A DNA stretch of 64,000 nt from Siphonodentalium dalli (GCA_032622095.1 CP136067.1:193338052-193402051), one strand, 5' to 3'. Shown: positions 1 through 11,345, counted from the first letter of the stretch. A program made the numbers and translations. Notes: a model not told the origin generated them from the sequence alone.

Positions 1-425
1 GTTAAGCGATGTCTATTCGTGATTGGTTCTATAACTGCACGTGACAACCTATTCAAATGGCGGCTTCCCAGTCGAGTCGAGAAAAGGCACAATTACTGTT
101 TCTGTCAATCCAGCTAGACTAAAATTTGAAAGGCGTAAAATGTATAACTTCTGTGTGACAAGTCATGGTTATTTATAATCTTAGGTACATGCAGGACATC
201 CGGTAACGAATTTAACCATTATTGATACGACATTTAGACGTCACCAAATTTCCAATTCATTCATTCGCAATTTATTTTTGAAATTTGAATCTGTGACAAG
301 GAGAGGTAATATTTGCGCTCATGTCGCTTTTGTTTCTATATTGACGTATATCTATATGTTCTGTGTTCACATTGTAGCCTACTGGTAACTGTAATCATAT
401 AAACATAATTCCACTAGTTCATTAA
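1..425. other. Unassigned AT-rich flank
   Basis: I see no coding frame, RNA gene or repeat here. It ends at the 5-bp direct repeat GTAGT (426-430) that borders the next element. Confidence 0.5.
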
Positions 426-1159
426 GTAGTCAGGTCTGGCAAATGTGAGAATACAGCTACAATAGCTGTATTCAGCTAACCTAGCTGTATTCAGCTATAT
501 ATTATACTCTCAAAGCGGCTGTTTTTCGATAATAAACTAGAAGCGCTAATTTGCGCATCAAAATTAGGCTACCCTATTCTCCGGTCACCCTCAACCAAAT
601 CAAAATCGTCGCTTGTGTTCTGACAAAGTGTTGCCTTTTGTCGGCACGACGATGGTGATTATGTGTGAAAACTTACTATGGCGTCGATGTCGGTCATAAC
701 GGTTAATAACTCTCTTAAAAGTATGCAATGCGGAATACCTTGAAAAATACAATATTTATCACCGAAGATGGAACATCTTAATCATTCCCGGAAGTATCAA
801 TATGTCGATGCTGGTAAAACTCAGTTTGGTTGGTGCGTTAAAACAGGTAAAAAGGGGAACATCTCTAGCCAGAGTTTAACCGAGCGAGTTCCACTCACTG
901 CTTGAGCTGATTCTCTCCAAAAATACGGAAACGCATACATGTATGTCGAATCGCGAAAATACAAATACCAATGTTATGTTTAGTAAGTTTTCACACATTA
1001 TATATTTTCCCGCCAAAACAGATTGAATAGTTCTGACTCGCTAACGACCAGGACTTCATGTTTGAAATACTTCAGAAATTATATAAGTCGCATTTTCATT
1101 TCAGTTGTCCCTATGTTGTGCCATACATTTGCAATATGCCGCACAATATCTGTATATAT

Positions 1160-1260
1160 ACCATTATGAATAGTTAGGCCAAAAAAAAAATATTATTTGT
1201 TTCCTATTACGGTGCCAAAAAATTCCAGGTAGGTAGGTAGGGATTGTTTTTTTTTTGGTA
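1160..1260 (+). repeat. AGGCCAAAAAAA / GTTTCC dispersed repeat, copy 1
   Basis: Begins TTAGGCCAAAAAAAAAA, followed by GTTTCCTATTACGG and a GTAGG-rich stretch. The same word order recurs inverted at 2270-2400, and in part at 16432-16505 and 17290-17355. It is a recurrent AT-rich repeat of unknown class. Confidence 0.5.
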
Positions 1261-2224
1261 ATATTTTTTTATTTTTTCCCCGAACAGTTAAGAAGTACAT
1301 TAATGCTTACTCTTTATATTTGTGTTAAGGCTGTCCATGTATATTGCAAGTAAACAGTTAATGTAGCACAATAATATGATAAGTATTGTCAATGTGAACA
1401 AACAAATGCCACCCAGGCACTCAATTATGCAGCTCTCTTGTAATTATTCTCTCAGTTTAGATTGTGGTGGCACATCTTTCTCAGAGCACAATATTGACAT
1501 ATCAACAGGCCCAAGACATACACTATTACTTTATAATAACATAACTTGTATGATATTAATTCAAACCTCACTTAAATATTTGGTCATACACCTCAGGACC
1601 TAAGACACATATCTCACATGCACCTCAGACACATTGCACAGGGTGTAAATGTTCCTCAGACATCCCTCAACTGCACTGAAATATAAAGTCCCACACCACA
1701 CTGAAAATGGTACCACAGGCCACACCTTGACTGAGGTACCACACCTCAGCATTCAAATTGGCATATGCATGCTTACAAGTAAGTTTTATATACCCAAACA
1801 AACCAGTAGATAATTTCATGTGCTTTTTAGTGCCCATCCCAGAAGGGTGTTTGATATGGTAGACATGCAGTCATCTTTATACTGTCTGTATACATACTAG
1901 TAACTATGCCTGAACACTATGAATCCTTGATTGACTGGGGAGAGGAACTTTAAATTCTGATATAGAAAGTCTTCTACATGTATATTGCTCTCTAGCAGAT
2001 AAGACTTCTTCCCATATGACATGGGAGTTGAACAAACAAGATTACCACAGGCAGGTTTTAAAGACTGCAGATTTATTGGTGAGATTGGGATTCATCTGCA
2101 ACCACAAATGGACATGTATTTTAATAGAAGTAAATTGTTTTTGAAAATTCCATCTAAAATTATTGCTGCTTAATGTAAACATAGTATATAGTATATATTT
2201 AACGATTTTGATGTGTTTACATGC

Positions 2225-2402
2225 CAATGACATGCATTAAAAAAAAAATTAAAAATTAAAAAGTTTTTTTTTTTTTTTTTTTTGGGGTTGTAATTTTTTG
2301 ATTTGGGTTGAAATTTGAAGAAAAAAAGTCCAGGTCGGCCCAATTTCGGCAGGTCGGTCGGGTAACCGGAAACACAGATGTTTTTTTTTTTGGCCTTACC
2401 AG
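2225..2402 (-). repeat. AGGCCAAAAAAA / GTTTCC dispersed repeat, copy 2
   Basis: Read on the minus strand it runs AAGGCCAAAAAAAAAAA, then GTGTTTCCGG, CCGACCGACC and a T-rich stretch. It ends in A and T homopolymers near 2239-2283. Frames across it are lysine/asparagine runs translated from the homopolymers and are not genes. Confidence 0.5.
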
Positions 2403-2678
2403 TATCGCTCACAAACCGCTAGTGGTATGTAATTCTAAATGCTCGATATAGGTACACCATTCTAACGCCCCCTACCGGTTTAGTATCGGGAAGAAGTAAA
2501 CGAGTGTTTGGGATGAATTTGATCTTTATTTTATAAGTTAGTTAATGAATGCATTTGCAGAAAATAGTCCCCAGAATATTTACTGACATCGACCACCGTA
2601 GTAAGTTTTCACACAAAATCAGAATTGCCGTGTCGACAAAAGGCAACACTTCGTCAGAACACAAGCGACGATTTTGAT

Positions 2679-3583
2679 AGTGTTGAAACGATTAGTGAAT
2701 TTCAGAGTCGACTAGTCGAGACCCAAAAGTCGCGTTGCGTCGACTAGTCGGTACCCGATATCAAAACTTTCAAACATAACATGGTACAGAAAATTCATCA
2801 TACATGGCGTACACTGATGACTGATGCAATGACAGTCTATTGCGTAGCGCATTTCCCTGCATAAACACCAATTTATTTGGTAAATAATACTGTAAACATC
2901 TTGATATTTATCCAGCACACTGAATGTAATTATATACCGGTAATTAGACATGTGGTGGATAATGATTAGAAACTCGATCATTTATACAGGTTTTAAATTT
3001 AATATCTGCGTTCGAGATTTCGTTTAGTCACGTGATCACCAATAAACTGGTGCCGAGCGGTGTCACTATAAAATGTTAATGTTCCGACTAAATACGCCCT
3101 ATAGAATAGGCTATGTTGAAGAATACGATAGCCAGTTTTAATGTCAGTATCATTTATACACGGTAGCAACAATGACGTCACCTAAAGCGACCTTCAATTG
3201 ATCAATTGAAATATCCACAGTGTCTAGATCAAAGCGGTCTCGGACAAACGATAAAGCCGCGTCAATCATTGCCATCATGTCGCAGTGATGTCTTTGACCT
3301 CAAACGACGAGTGAGACATTGTGTTGTCAATTTCATTCTTTCAAGTAATAGTCGGGTCACAGTGTGTGTCTATACTAGTAACACTGTCAATTCCGGGTGC
3401 CACCAAACGTTATACTTACCGTAACTTACGCGCAGTTAACACCGTTTATGTCGGAATCGATCTTGAAAACGTTATACATGGAACTAATACACTATGTTCC
3501 GACTAGTCGACGGCAAATTCAGAGTCGAAGTTCTGACATTTCAGCGTCGTCTACGACTAGTCGATTAATCGTTTCAACCCTAG
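2679..3583. mobile_element. Nested TIR transposon with GACTAGTCG subterminal repeats, 8-bp TSD
   Basis: It interrupts the right arm of the 431-3727 element. ATTTTGAT flanks it on both sides (2671-2678 and 3584-3591) and occurs once in the uninterrupted left arm, so the insertion is directly demonstrated. The ends are inverted copies of a GGTTGAAACGATTA-type terminus, the left one showing GTGTTGAAACGATTA. Near both ends the motif GACTAGTCG recurs, in the style of subterminal transposase-binding repeats. No transposase frame is present in 905 bp. The duplication size and repeats fit hAT; with the first G included the duplication could be read as 9 bp. Confidence 0.75.
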
Positions 3584-3839
3584 ATTTTGATTTGGTTGAG
3601 GGTGACCGGAGAATATGGTAGCTTAATTTTGATGCACAGCCGCTTTGAGAGTATAATTTATAGCTGAATACATCTAGGTTAGCTGAATACAGCTATTGTA
3701 GCTGTATTCTCACATTTGCCAGACCTGGTAGTTGTATAAAAAATCCGCGACAATAGGTGAAATCAGCTATAGGGCCTACTGATTCCAGTCTGTATAATAT
3801 TTATGTCCCAATGTTTCCCAAAATCATGCCAAATGGCCT

Positions 3840-4499
3840 CACCAGGCCAGATAGCATCCCTATGTTGATCCAATGTAAAGACTAAAGTAAACGGTTGTTT
3901 CAAATTTTGTTTCAACGTTGAATTTGAAATAATGTTGGCGATTGGTCCAGTTTGCTCGTTGAAGTGAACATAGAAATATTAGAATATACATTTGAGACAA
4001 CATTGAAAAACTAACTTTGAACATTGGAATAATATTGGGAAGCTAACGTTGAATTTTTTGACATTCGCTAAACGTTAAAATAATATTGGAATAAAAAAAG
4101 TATTTTTTTTGTTATGTTTGCTCGATATGATCAACAACATTGAATTGAAAATGGGATAATTTTGGAAAACTAATGTTGAATATTGGGACGATCACTCGAT
4201 TTTGAAATAGCATTGGAATCCTAATGTTGATTTTGTTTTATGGTCGCTCAGCGTTGAAATAACGCTGGAAGCCTAATGTTTAATTTCTGGACATTAATTT
4301 AGCGTTGAATCGACATTGGGATTATCATTACGTTTGAAAGCTAATGTTCACTTTTGTCAAGTTTTGTGATGTTCGATCAACATTGAAATAATGTTAGAAA
4401 TCTAACAGTTTAAATTTGGACAATCGTTCAACAATGAATCAATGTTGAAATAAAGTTGGAAACCTAATGTTGAATATCGAGATGTTATCTAATGTTGAA
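3840..4499 (+). repeat. Degenerate tandem array (AACGTTGAAATAATATTGG-like units)
   Basis: Units of roughly 55-70 bp cycle through ACGTTGAAATAA, ATTGGAAACCTAATGTTGAA and GGACATTCGCT-like words with heavy drift. The same words resume at 5050-5115 after an intervening TTAA-flanked element, so the array predates that insertion. No coding potential. Confidence 0.6.
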
Positions 4500-4503
4500 T
4501 TAA

Positions 4504-5045
4504 AGGTACTCAATCCGATTCGACGGTCCCCATATCATCAGATTCCAACAACAACACCATTTTTTTAAATGCCATTTCAGTTATCAGAAAAGATTAATTG
4601 CCCAAAAACAATGCTTTAGAACCACAGTCAACTGTAAAATTGCCCAAAACCTGTTATTTATCAAAGTTTTTTTCAACAAAATTTTATTGGTTGTCAAATA
4701 TCTGACACAAAAAGCCACTCGATTCAGCCCTCTAAATTCAGATTGTTTGGCTTCGGCAATCCGCTACGGCAACAGTATGCCGTGCCCCAGTTTGCTTCAG
4801 CAAATTGCTTCGGCAATGCTGATTGCCGTAGCCAATTATGAAGGCTGCTCGATTTGAGAGTTATAAGTTCTTCTCGCTGACAGTTTACTGGGCCACTTAT
4901 AATTAAAATACTAGATTTAAAATATCGATATCTGATTACTCCTACTGTACCTTGATGGGTGGGTTCCTCGACTCAAGTTAAATATTTTGTACCCCCGAAG
5001 CCAATGATATTGTAATTCGTGAGCGTTAATTCGGATTGATTACCT
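4504..5045. mobile_element. TTAA-flanked repeat, AGGTACTCAA family, copy A
   Basis: TTAA occurs at both borders (4500-4503 and 5046-5049). The left end is AGGTACTCAATCCG and the right end is a diverged inverted version, CGGATTGATTACCT. It shares the internal words GGTTCCTCGACTC, AGATATCGAT and CAACAACAAC with 27518-27902 and 38062-38530. The tandem array on either side rejoins when the element is removed. TTAA duplication fits piggyBac or Kolobok types. Confidence 0.7.
4735..4847. mobile_element. 113-bp MITE, CAGCCCTC...GGCTG family, 7-bp TSD
   Basis: Inserted inside the TTAA element at 4504-5045. CTCGATT flanks both sides (4728-4734 and 4848-4854). The ends are CAGCCCTCTAAATT and, inverted, CAGCCTTCATAATTGG. 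The interior TGGCTTCGGCAATCCGC is shared with copies at 7648-7769, 25828-25907 and 38635-38742. Confidence 0.8.
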
Positions 5046-5115
5046 TTAATGTGGGAAACCTAACACTGAATATTGATACATGCTGTACGTTGAATCTAAG
5101 TTGAAATATCAATAA

Positions 5116-5433
5116 TCAAGCCCTGACCGAGACGTTGCATGCAATTTTTTTATATGCACGATTTACTTTGCATTATACACAAAACTATAGTCCATTGTAA
5201 TTGTTATAAACCACTATCTGGTAGTTTGATGAAACTTTTAATTTCCGATTCGATTCCTTTATTTAGGAACCACCGGCGGTCCATCATACATTCCTACTTT
5301 TATATTGTTTGTATATATTTGGCTATTCATAACACTGAAATTAATCGCTATGTTCATTCTAATGAACTCACAAATATTATAACCATAACATTGCTGAGAA
5401 CTGTGATGCTAATGGTATTCAATACATTGTGCT
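5116..5433. other. Unassigned stretch
   Basis: AT-rich. A frame of about 170 codons runs across this and the following repeat, but it has no recognisable domain and half of it is repeat sequence, so it is not called as a gene. Confidence 0.5.
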
Positions 5434-5665
5434 CATTATACCCCCTGCAACAATGTTGGGGTGGTATAGTGAAATCAGCTCGTCCATCATTCGTGTGTGG
5501 ACACAAATTTGTCCGGAGTTTTTTTCAGACAGTCGTTTTTTTTATCAATTTCCGTGAAACTTGGCAGAGACATCAACCACCATGGGAACCTGAGCACCTG
5601 CGATTATGGCGTCTGTCAGACTTTTTTGGTGGAGTTATCTCCCTTTTTCGACTTTAAACATATGG
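5434..5665 (+). repeat. 5' part of a palindrome-headed Helitron-like repeat
   Basis: Opens with the imperfect palindrome ATACCCCCTGCAACAATG...GGTGGTAT, then ACACAAATTTGTCCGGAG, AACTTGGCAGAGACATCA and CACCTGCGATTATGGCGT. The same order is found on the minus strand at 35149-35912. Only one core unit is retained and no 3' end is seen, so this is a truncated copy. Confidence 0.6.
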
Positions 5666-5879
5666 GGTACCCGTTTGTGAGTCGTGTGGTCAAAAATTGC
5701 ACAACATTCTCAATCTGTCAATTAAGCCATGTTCCGAATTCTGTTGCATGAGATTATCTAAATTGTACCCTCAGACTATCACCCCATGCCATCACTATTA
5801 TAAGGCACCATCACTATAATTTTTTTTTAGGTAAAATACCACCTATCTATGATTTCAGTTGTTTTTTATTTCTCTGTTG

Positions 5880-6600
5880 GCCAGAGGCGGACTGGCCGAT
5901 CGGGAGGCCGGAAAAATTCTGATTCCACGTGATTTTCTATCAAGCGAGAATCCGAGGGTTTTTTTTACGGTTTGGGGGGGGGGGGGGGGGGTATATCATA
6001 TGTGGTTGGGCCGCCCAACCACAACTTGGGCCGCAAATGAAACCGACGTGGGCCGCCACATGTGTTGTTTAACCAGCCGTGTATCCAATAAGATGGTACT
6101 CTTCTCACATAAATTCATGAGGGCAGAGCCGGACTGCATGGCCGATCGGGAGACCGGGAAAATTCCGGACGTGGGCCGCCACATGTGTTGTTTAACCAGC
6201 CGAATTGGCTAATCGTAATTTTGACATTAAATGAACTTGTCGGCATCATATAACACCACGTAAAGACCCCATTAATCTCGAGATTTTAACAGTAACTCCC
6301 AGCTGTAAATCCCAAAAAAATTCTTACGCACCCCTTCCCCAATTGAAATTTACAAGAAAATAGGAATGCTTCAGTTGATGCCAGTCTAGTTTATCAGATT
6401 CGAGATTTTCTTGTATAGTTTTCAAAATGTTCTCACCCCGGGCCGAACAACCATGAACAGCCCGGTGTGTCCTGGTCTCTTGTCCGTAGCCGTGTGCATT
6501 TGTCTGGAGTTAGACCGCTAGATGTTAGATTTTATGCAATTTTTCAGGTAAAAATATCTGAATGGTCTCATACCAGGAATATATAGAACCATGGTTTATG
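5880..6600 (+). repeat. CAGAGSCGGACTG-ended dispersed repeat, truncated copy
   Basis: Two related starts are visible: CAGAGGCGGACTGGCC near 5884 and CAGAGCCGGACTGC near 6125. Each is followed by a copy of GTGGGCCGCCACATGTG (6048 and 6172), i.e. a 125-bp-spaced internal duplication. The segment 6195-6600 reappears inverted at 30597-31015. A G-run of about 19 lies near 5976-5992. No coding frame. Confidence 0.65.
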
Positions 6601-7641
6601 AATATATATGATATTAGACCAGAGGTGCAAATGGAATTATGCAAAAACATGTATTTGGTCTGCATCTGATTCAAGGGGGGGATTTAACTCTCAACCACCC
6701 ACCCTACCTGTATGTATGCTGTTTGATACTGGTATAATAATATATAGATTCCTATTGATTTCTAAGCTGCCTGGGTGGAGGCAATGAGGCTGTAGATTTG
6801 ATTTTTCAACCAGTAACAGTCCACATTTTCCTACTTCGGGTTAAACTGTTCGACCGAAATCGCCACAAATGTTAACAGGTCTATTTTGCTGATATTTAGT
6901 ATGAAGGGTTCTTTGGTGTCTGGTATTGAAATTTATTCAGATGTGGTCACCAGGTTAAATAGGGTTGGACCAGGGACATAACTGTATGTCTCTATAGTCA
7001 TTCTTAAATTGTCTTCTCAAGAGAGGTTGGACTATTTAGCTTACATATAGTATGGATGATCCTTTAGTGACTGATATTCAGATTTGTTAACATCAGGTCA
7101 ACCTGTTAAGAAATGACGGGGGCTATGGGGAGTTAACAATTTTGTGTTTAAAAAATCATTGAAATACCAAATTCATTAAAACATCTTCCTTGGAACTACC
7201 TAACTGATTAATCTGACATACATGTATGGTGTTTTGGGTCCATGGATAAATGGGCTTCAAACATGTCTAAATGGTTTTATAAAAAGGTGCTTGTGAGATT
7301 GGAAATTTCCAAAAATTGAGAAAGTTTGAGATGTCGGTTGTGAAATTCCAACCCAAGACTTGGGAGTCTGGTGCCCGGTCGGGAGGGGACTTGTTGAGCT
7401 GGAGGAGGGGGGGTGATCAGTAGTGAACAGTGGGCAATTTCATGGTGGATATTCACCTTGAAATTACCCACTGTACACTACTGAAGCCTCTCTATGCTTA
7501 TGAAAAGTTCTGACTATTGTGGTCTCCAGAGTCCCAGTCTTTGCAGTCTGGTGAGCGACCCCACAGTCTTTGACTGTCTTGTTGGTTAACCCATTGCTTG
7601 TTCACACCGGATAAAATTGTTAACCAAATTTTTTATATGCC
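6601..7641. repeat. Old degenerate repeat, two diverged units; hairpin at 7420-7482
   Basis: Segments around 6870-6970 and 7030-7110 share words such as GTTAACA, TTTAGTATG and GACTGATATTCAGAT with drift, suggesting a decayed tandem pair. At 7420-7447 and 7454-7482 the sequence AGTAGTGAACAGTGGG and its near-complement form a hairpin with roughly 28-bp arms. No gene is seen. Confidence 0.4.
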
Positions 7642-7647
7642 AGTTGC

Positions 7648-7769
7648 AGCCCTCTTAATTCAGATTGTTTGGCTTCGGCAATCTGCTACAGCAACAGTAT
7701 GCCGTGGCCCAGTTTGCTTCAGCAAAATGCTTCGGCAATGCTGATTGCCGTAGCCAATTATGAAGGCTG
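7648..7769. mobile_element. 122-bp MITE, CAGCCCTC...GGCTG family, 6-bp TSD
   Basis: The ends are CAGCCCTCTTAATT and, inverted, CAGCCTTCATAATTGG. CAGTTG flanks both sides (7642-7647 and 7770-7775). It is the best match to the copy at 4735-4847. The open frame crossing it is a translation of the repeat. Confidence 0.8.
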
Positions 7770-7896
7770 CAGTTGTATTATGTTATTTGTCTGTCAGTCC
7801 ATTTGTTCATCCATGCTAACATTTGGCAACTATGGGGTAATTATGGTATTTTGTCCAGCCCGTCATGGTTTTTTTATTTTTAAACTTAGCTCTACT

Positions 7897-7990
7897 AGGG
7901 CCCTGCGAATCTGAGTTTACAGTCAAATCAAATTTTGAATTCAATTGGGGATGAGGTTCGCGAATCAAATCTCAATTCGAATATATACAG
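7897..7990 (+). repeat. AGGGCCCTGCGAATC-started repeat fragment
   Basis: Starts TAGGGCCCTGCGAATC and continues with repeated AATC/GAATTC words. The same start recurs at 60902 with GAATCGAATCG repeats. This looks like one end of a transposon with subterminal repeats; the other end was not found. Confidence 0.45.
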
Positions 7991-8316
7991 CTACATGTAT
8001 GCGCAAAATAATTGACCCCCTTAACATGGATGTAGGCCGGTAGTTACCGTTCGTACCACCAGTAAACCACAATCAAGTGATGAATAAATTTGCCAATAAT
8101 ATAAAAGTCCATATAACCATTAGTACATCTCATATCAAAGTAATAATACCCTGTATCTCCTACGATATGTGCCCGATTGGGTTAACATTTTGAACATACA
8201 TGTATGTGGTAAATCCAGTACATGGAGTGAGTAAATTATCCAATTTGATTTTCTAACTTTCTTCTAAATGTCGCTTCATTTGAATTTTTGCCATTATCAA
8301 AAACAAGTCTGGAAAA
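7991..8316. other. Unassigned stretch
   Basis: AT-rich, with nothing recognised. Confidence 0.5.
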
Positions 8317-8392
8317 TAATATAAGATAATGCATTGGCACAGGGTTTTTTGTAAAATTTCAAGAAGCTCCATTCATGGAAGGGTTGTACAGT
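8317..8392 (-). repeat. Fragment of the CCCTTTCATGACGGGAGC foldback family
   Basis: Contains CATTGGCACAGGGTTTTT and AGCTCCATTCATGGAAGGG, matching the right arm of the foldback at 39342-39581. Another relic is at 60160-60235. Confidence 0.55.
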
Positions 8393-8809
8393 AAAGTAAT
8401 TGAGACAATTTCGTTTTTTGATGATCGGTTGTCCGTATCATTTCTACAACAAAATTATCACCTTATATTTACTTGGCTACACAATTTTAATGTGTGATCG
8501 CCACAGAACATTTTTTTTAAGAGTACATATATATATGTCCATATTTTGCTATGGGTGTAGAGTATTCTCGGATAGAATAAATATACCCAAAGCAAAAACT
8601 AAGCGAGGGGCACCTAATGGTTGAGTCTGGGATATTTGGCACTTAGAACGTGGCTAGATGGTTTGGTGGGGAGGGTCGACATCTTGGTACTTCCAACTGA
8701 AGCCCCCCCCCCCCCAACCCCTTGAACGACACAAACTAAGTTTGCGTAATTCAATTTGCAAAACCCCATGGGGCTTGATTTTTCTGAACTTTTCCATCAC
8801 AGACTACTA

Positions 8810-9005
8810 CAGTAATGCCCTAATTAATGGACTCCATAACCACAGCAGGATTTACTAGTAGTCGGAAATATGGCTTGTTGTCATTCATTGGAAAGCTCTC
8901 GGAGAGCTTTCTGGTGAATGGCAACAAGCCACATTTCCGACTAAATCCTGAAAGTTACCAATAATTCTGCTGTGGTTACGGAGTCGATTAATTGGGGCAT
9001 TACTG
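8810..9005. mobile_element. 196-bp foldback MITE with TA duplication (mariner-like)
   Basis: The whole element is a near-perfect palindrome centred near 8907. Arms run from CAGTAATGCCCTAATTAA through CACAGCAG and GGCTTGTTG to the centre GCTCTCGGAGAGC. TA flanks both sides (8808-8809 and 9006-9007). A TA duplication with a CAGT terminus fits Tc1/mariner-derived MITEs. A right half-copy is at 13324-13432. Confidence 0.8.
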
Positions 9006-9371
9006 TAAATGGTAGCATATTCTAAATGGATCAGTAGTCTTGTGGCCACTATCCATGCAGGGGATGAAAAGGATGGTTCGGCCCAGTATGCGAATTTATT
9101 TAGATCTGAACCTGAAAATTACAACACCTAATTGTCTGTGATATTGATGAATGCCAGGAAAATTCGCACCCCAATTTATTGTGTTTTAAAAAATTAATTA
9201 ACAGCTTTAACTGGCCACTGAGAACATCACAAGACAAATAGGTCGGACGGCCCGGTGGTTCTGAATATGAAAATTGTTCATTCTTAGCATCTAGACTGGC
9301 CTCAAGATGTTCAAATTGGGGGAAATTTCCAACCTGATACCCATCCAAATGTTGGAAAATTGCCAACTAAT

Positions 9372-9895
9372 CAGGGGGGGGGGGGGTCGGAAAAACATTT
9401 CAGGCACGTATGGCATTTTTTCCCTTTCGATCATTTTTTGTACCCACCCACCCCCACCGCCAATTTTTTTTCTGTTTTCGGCAGTTTTTTCCGACCATTT
9501 TTTTACACCCCCCCCTTTTAACACTAAAACAGAGATTTGCGGGGGGAAATTCACTGTAAACAGCTGTATATGAATTTCTGTGCATACTATTTATCATGGA
9601 TGTTAACATGGACATGTAAATAGGAATGAGTCATTTTGAGGTCATTCGGCCAAAAAAACATGGCTGCCAGCGGCCATCTTGGATTTCAAAATTTGCAACA
9701 AAATACAACACGATAACTGCCTGCAGTCAGTTTACAGTTAGAATTACATTATTTCTCTCAACTCATTGCCAAAACACTAAAAAACAAGCAGGAAATTTTA
9801 TTTTTAGTTGCGGAAAAAATTGCTTGTTGGTGGCTTTGACCACCCACCCACCCCGGCATACGTGCCGGAATTTTTTTTTCCACCCCCCCCCCCTG
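9372..9895. mobile_element. 524-bp CAGGGGGG-ended TIR element, 7-bp TSD
   Basis: The left end is CA plus 13 G, then TCGGAAAAA and CAGGCACGTATGGC. The right end, inverted, is CA plus a G run, then TGGAAAAA and CCGGCACGTATGCC. AACTAAT flanks both sides (9365-9371 and 9896-9902). CACCCACCCACCCC-type tracts recur inside both ends. Overlapping frames on both strands are proline/glycine runs read from these tracts. A YY1-like word, GCGGCCATCTTGG, lies at 9668-9680. Non-autonomous; hAT-like termini. Confidence 0.75.
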
Positions 9896-9902
9896 AACTA
9901 AT

Positions 9903-10781
9903 GGCCATTTGAGTCCAAAGTTTTGCAAATGAAAGGAATATATGCAAATGTTCTAAAATAAACAAATATGTCACTAATAAATTGAACATTGGAAAATCAA
10001 ACCTAATTTTGGTATAATTTCCAACTAAATGTTGTGTGAGGTTTGGCTATAGGGGGGGGGGGGGGTAAGACCCCTGCATAACCAGCCCATGTCATCACGC
10101 CCCTGTCTGGCACCCCCATGACAAAGGTGTGGTCTTGCATTCACTGATGATGAGAAATCATCAATATTAGATTTTGTTGGAAAACAGGATGGGACCACAA
10201 CCCCTAGCTTGTCCATGAGCTAACATCGGGGAGATCTGCAGTAGTCTGCCCGGTAGATATAATTGGGAGATATCCTGGTGCCACCCATATTGGAAAAGAT
10301 ATATTTTTAAAGTAGAAAAGATACAGAAATCAAGGGGACAATAAGAATGTGCTCTCATAACCACAAAACTACACGAAAGTCATCACAATCAACTCAAATA
10401 CTATATACATATATAATTTCATTATCTCTATATATTTACACACTAAGTGTTGTCATCTCTGAATCCACCATTCTGATTGGTCGGCGCCCACGTGGCTAGT
10501 TGCAGTTATTTCTCGGTGAATGCGCAATGCCTAATAACACCAAGCTAATAACACAATCGATACGTCATTAGGTTTGGAAAGACGAACGCGTAATGTGTTG
10601 GGCGCATTTGGACTCGCGCATGATTGACTTAATACATCATCGGGTTTCAATATGAAGAGAAATTGTTCCTATTAACTTTTGCCAAGGGTGCTATTGGGTA
10701 TTTTGGGCTGATTTTGTCACGATACACTTTTCGATTTAAATATATTTACAAAAGTAGCTTTTTCGCTAAATGTATATAAAT
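9903..10781. other. Unassigned stretch with a G run
   Basis: Contains a run of about 14 G near 10051-10064. The rest is AT-rich with no recognised repeat or exon. Confidence 0.5.
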
Positions 10782-10945
10782 ATAAGGATTAACTATCATG
10801 TGGACTATTTTTATGGAGATGTAACGGTGAGGTAAATGGTCATAACTTGTATGTAAAACCCTTCGGGTTTTACACAAGTTATGTCCACTTACCTCACCGT
10901 TACATCTCCATAAAAACAGTCCACATGACAGTTAATCCTTATATA
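10782..10945. mobile_element. Foldback palindrome, arms about 80 bp
   Basis: ATAAGGATTAACTATCATG on the left pairs with the right arm ending GTTAATCCTTAT. The centre is AAAACCC-TTCG-GGGTTTT near 10863. It is continuous base pairing with few mismatches and no coding content; probably a foldback MITE. Confidence 0.75.
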
Positions 10946-10976
10946 ATATATATTTTCGGTTTCTAAAAGCCCTTAA

Positions 10977-11341
10977 AGTGATGTGAAACACTCCGGTAGG
11001 GTGGTCAAATAGAAGTGGAGAATAATCTTGTTCAAAGTAGTTATTTTTACAAATCTTATATCTAAATTGACAACAAACACTGTCATTCTTATATACTAAT
11101 TCAATGCAGTGACTGCCGATGGCGAAATCATTTTCGTTAGTTTACCGCCGATAGATGCGTCCCGATTCTAGTAGTAAATATTTACAATTTAGCCCAGTTC
11201 AGACGATGTTTTCAATGGAGTGGTACGGTAGATTTGATTGAGATTTTCGATGTTAGTAGAATGTTACATTCCTCCAGTTGGTGTAGCACCTGCATACTAA
11301 CTTATCAGTTTCACGCACCCGAACAAGTACATAATATGTCT
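10977..11341. repeat. TTAA-flanked AGTGATGTGAAAC repeat, copy 1
   Basis: TTAA at 10973-10976 and 11342-11345 bounds a segment starting AGTGATGTGAAACACTCC and ending CATAATATGTCT. It aligns end to end with 23982-24311 and 45345-45734. Shared words include GTAGTTATTTTTACAAAT and AGTTCAGAC. There is no obvious terminal inverted repeat beyond 2 bp. Confidence 0.7.
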
Positions 11342-11345
11342 TTAA

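Larger units (their letters stand above)
431..3727. mobile_element. Palindromic-arm DNA transposon, non-autonomous, 5-bp TSD
   Basis: Both ends carry CAGGTCTGGCAAATGTGA in inverted orientation, and the arms stay near-identical for about 270 bp (431 to about 703; right arm from about 2577 to 3727 once a nested insertion is removed). GTAGT directly abuts both ends (426-430 and 3728-3732), which fits a 5-bp target-site duplication. The arms contain a small palindrome, TACAGCTA-caa-TAGCTGTA. The interior (704-2576) has no transposase frame, so the element looks non-autonomous. The left arm has a roughly 35-bp extra segment near 523-557. The CAGG terminus resembles hAT-type ends; a 5-bp duplication is reported for some hAT lineages, so the superfamily call is tentative. 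Confidence 0.8.

Noticed and set aside
5139-5657. 172-codon plus-strand frame.
   Set aside because: Its second half is a dispersed repeat also present at 35.1-35.9 kb; no domain and no splice support.
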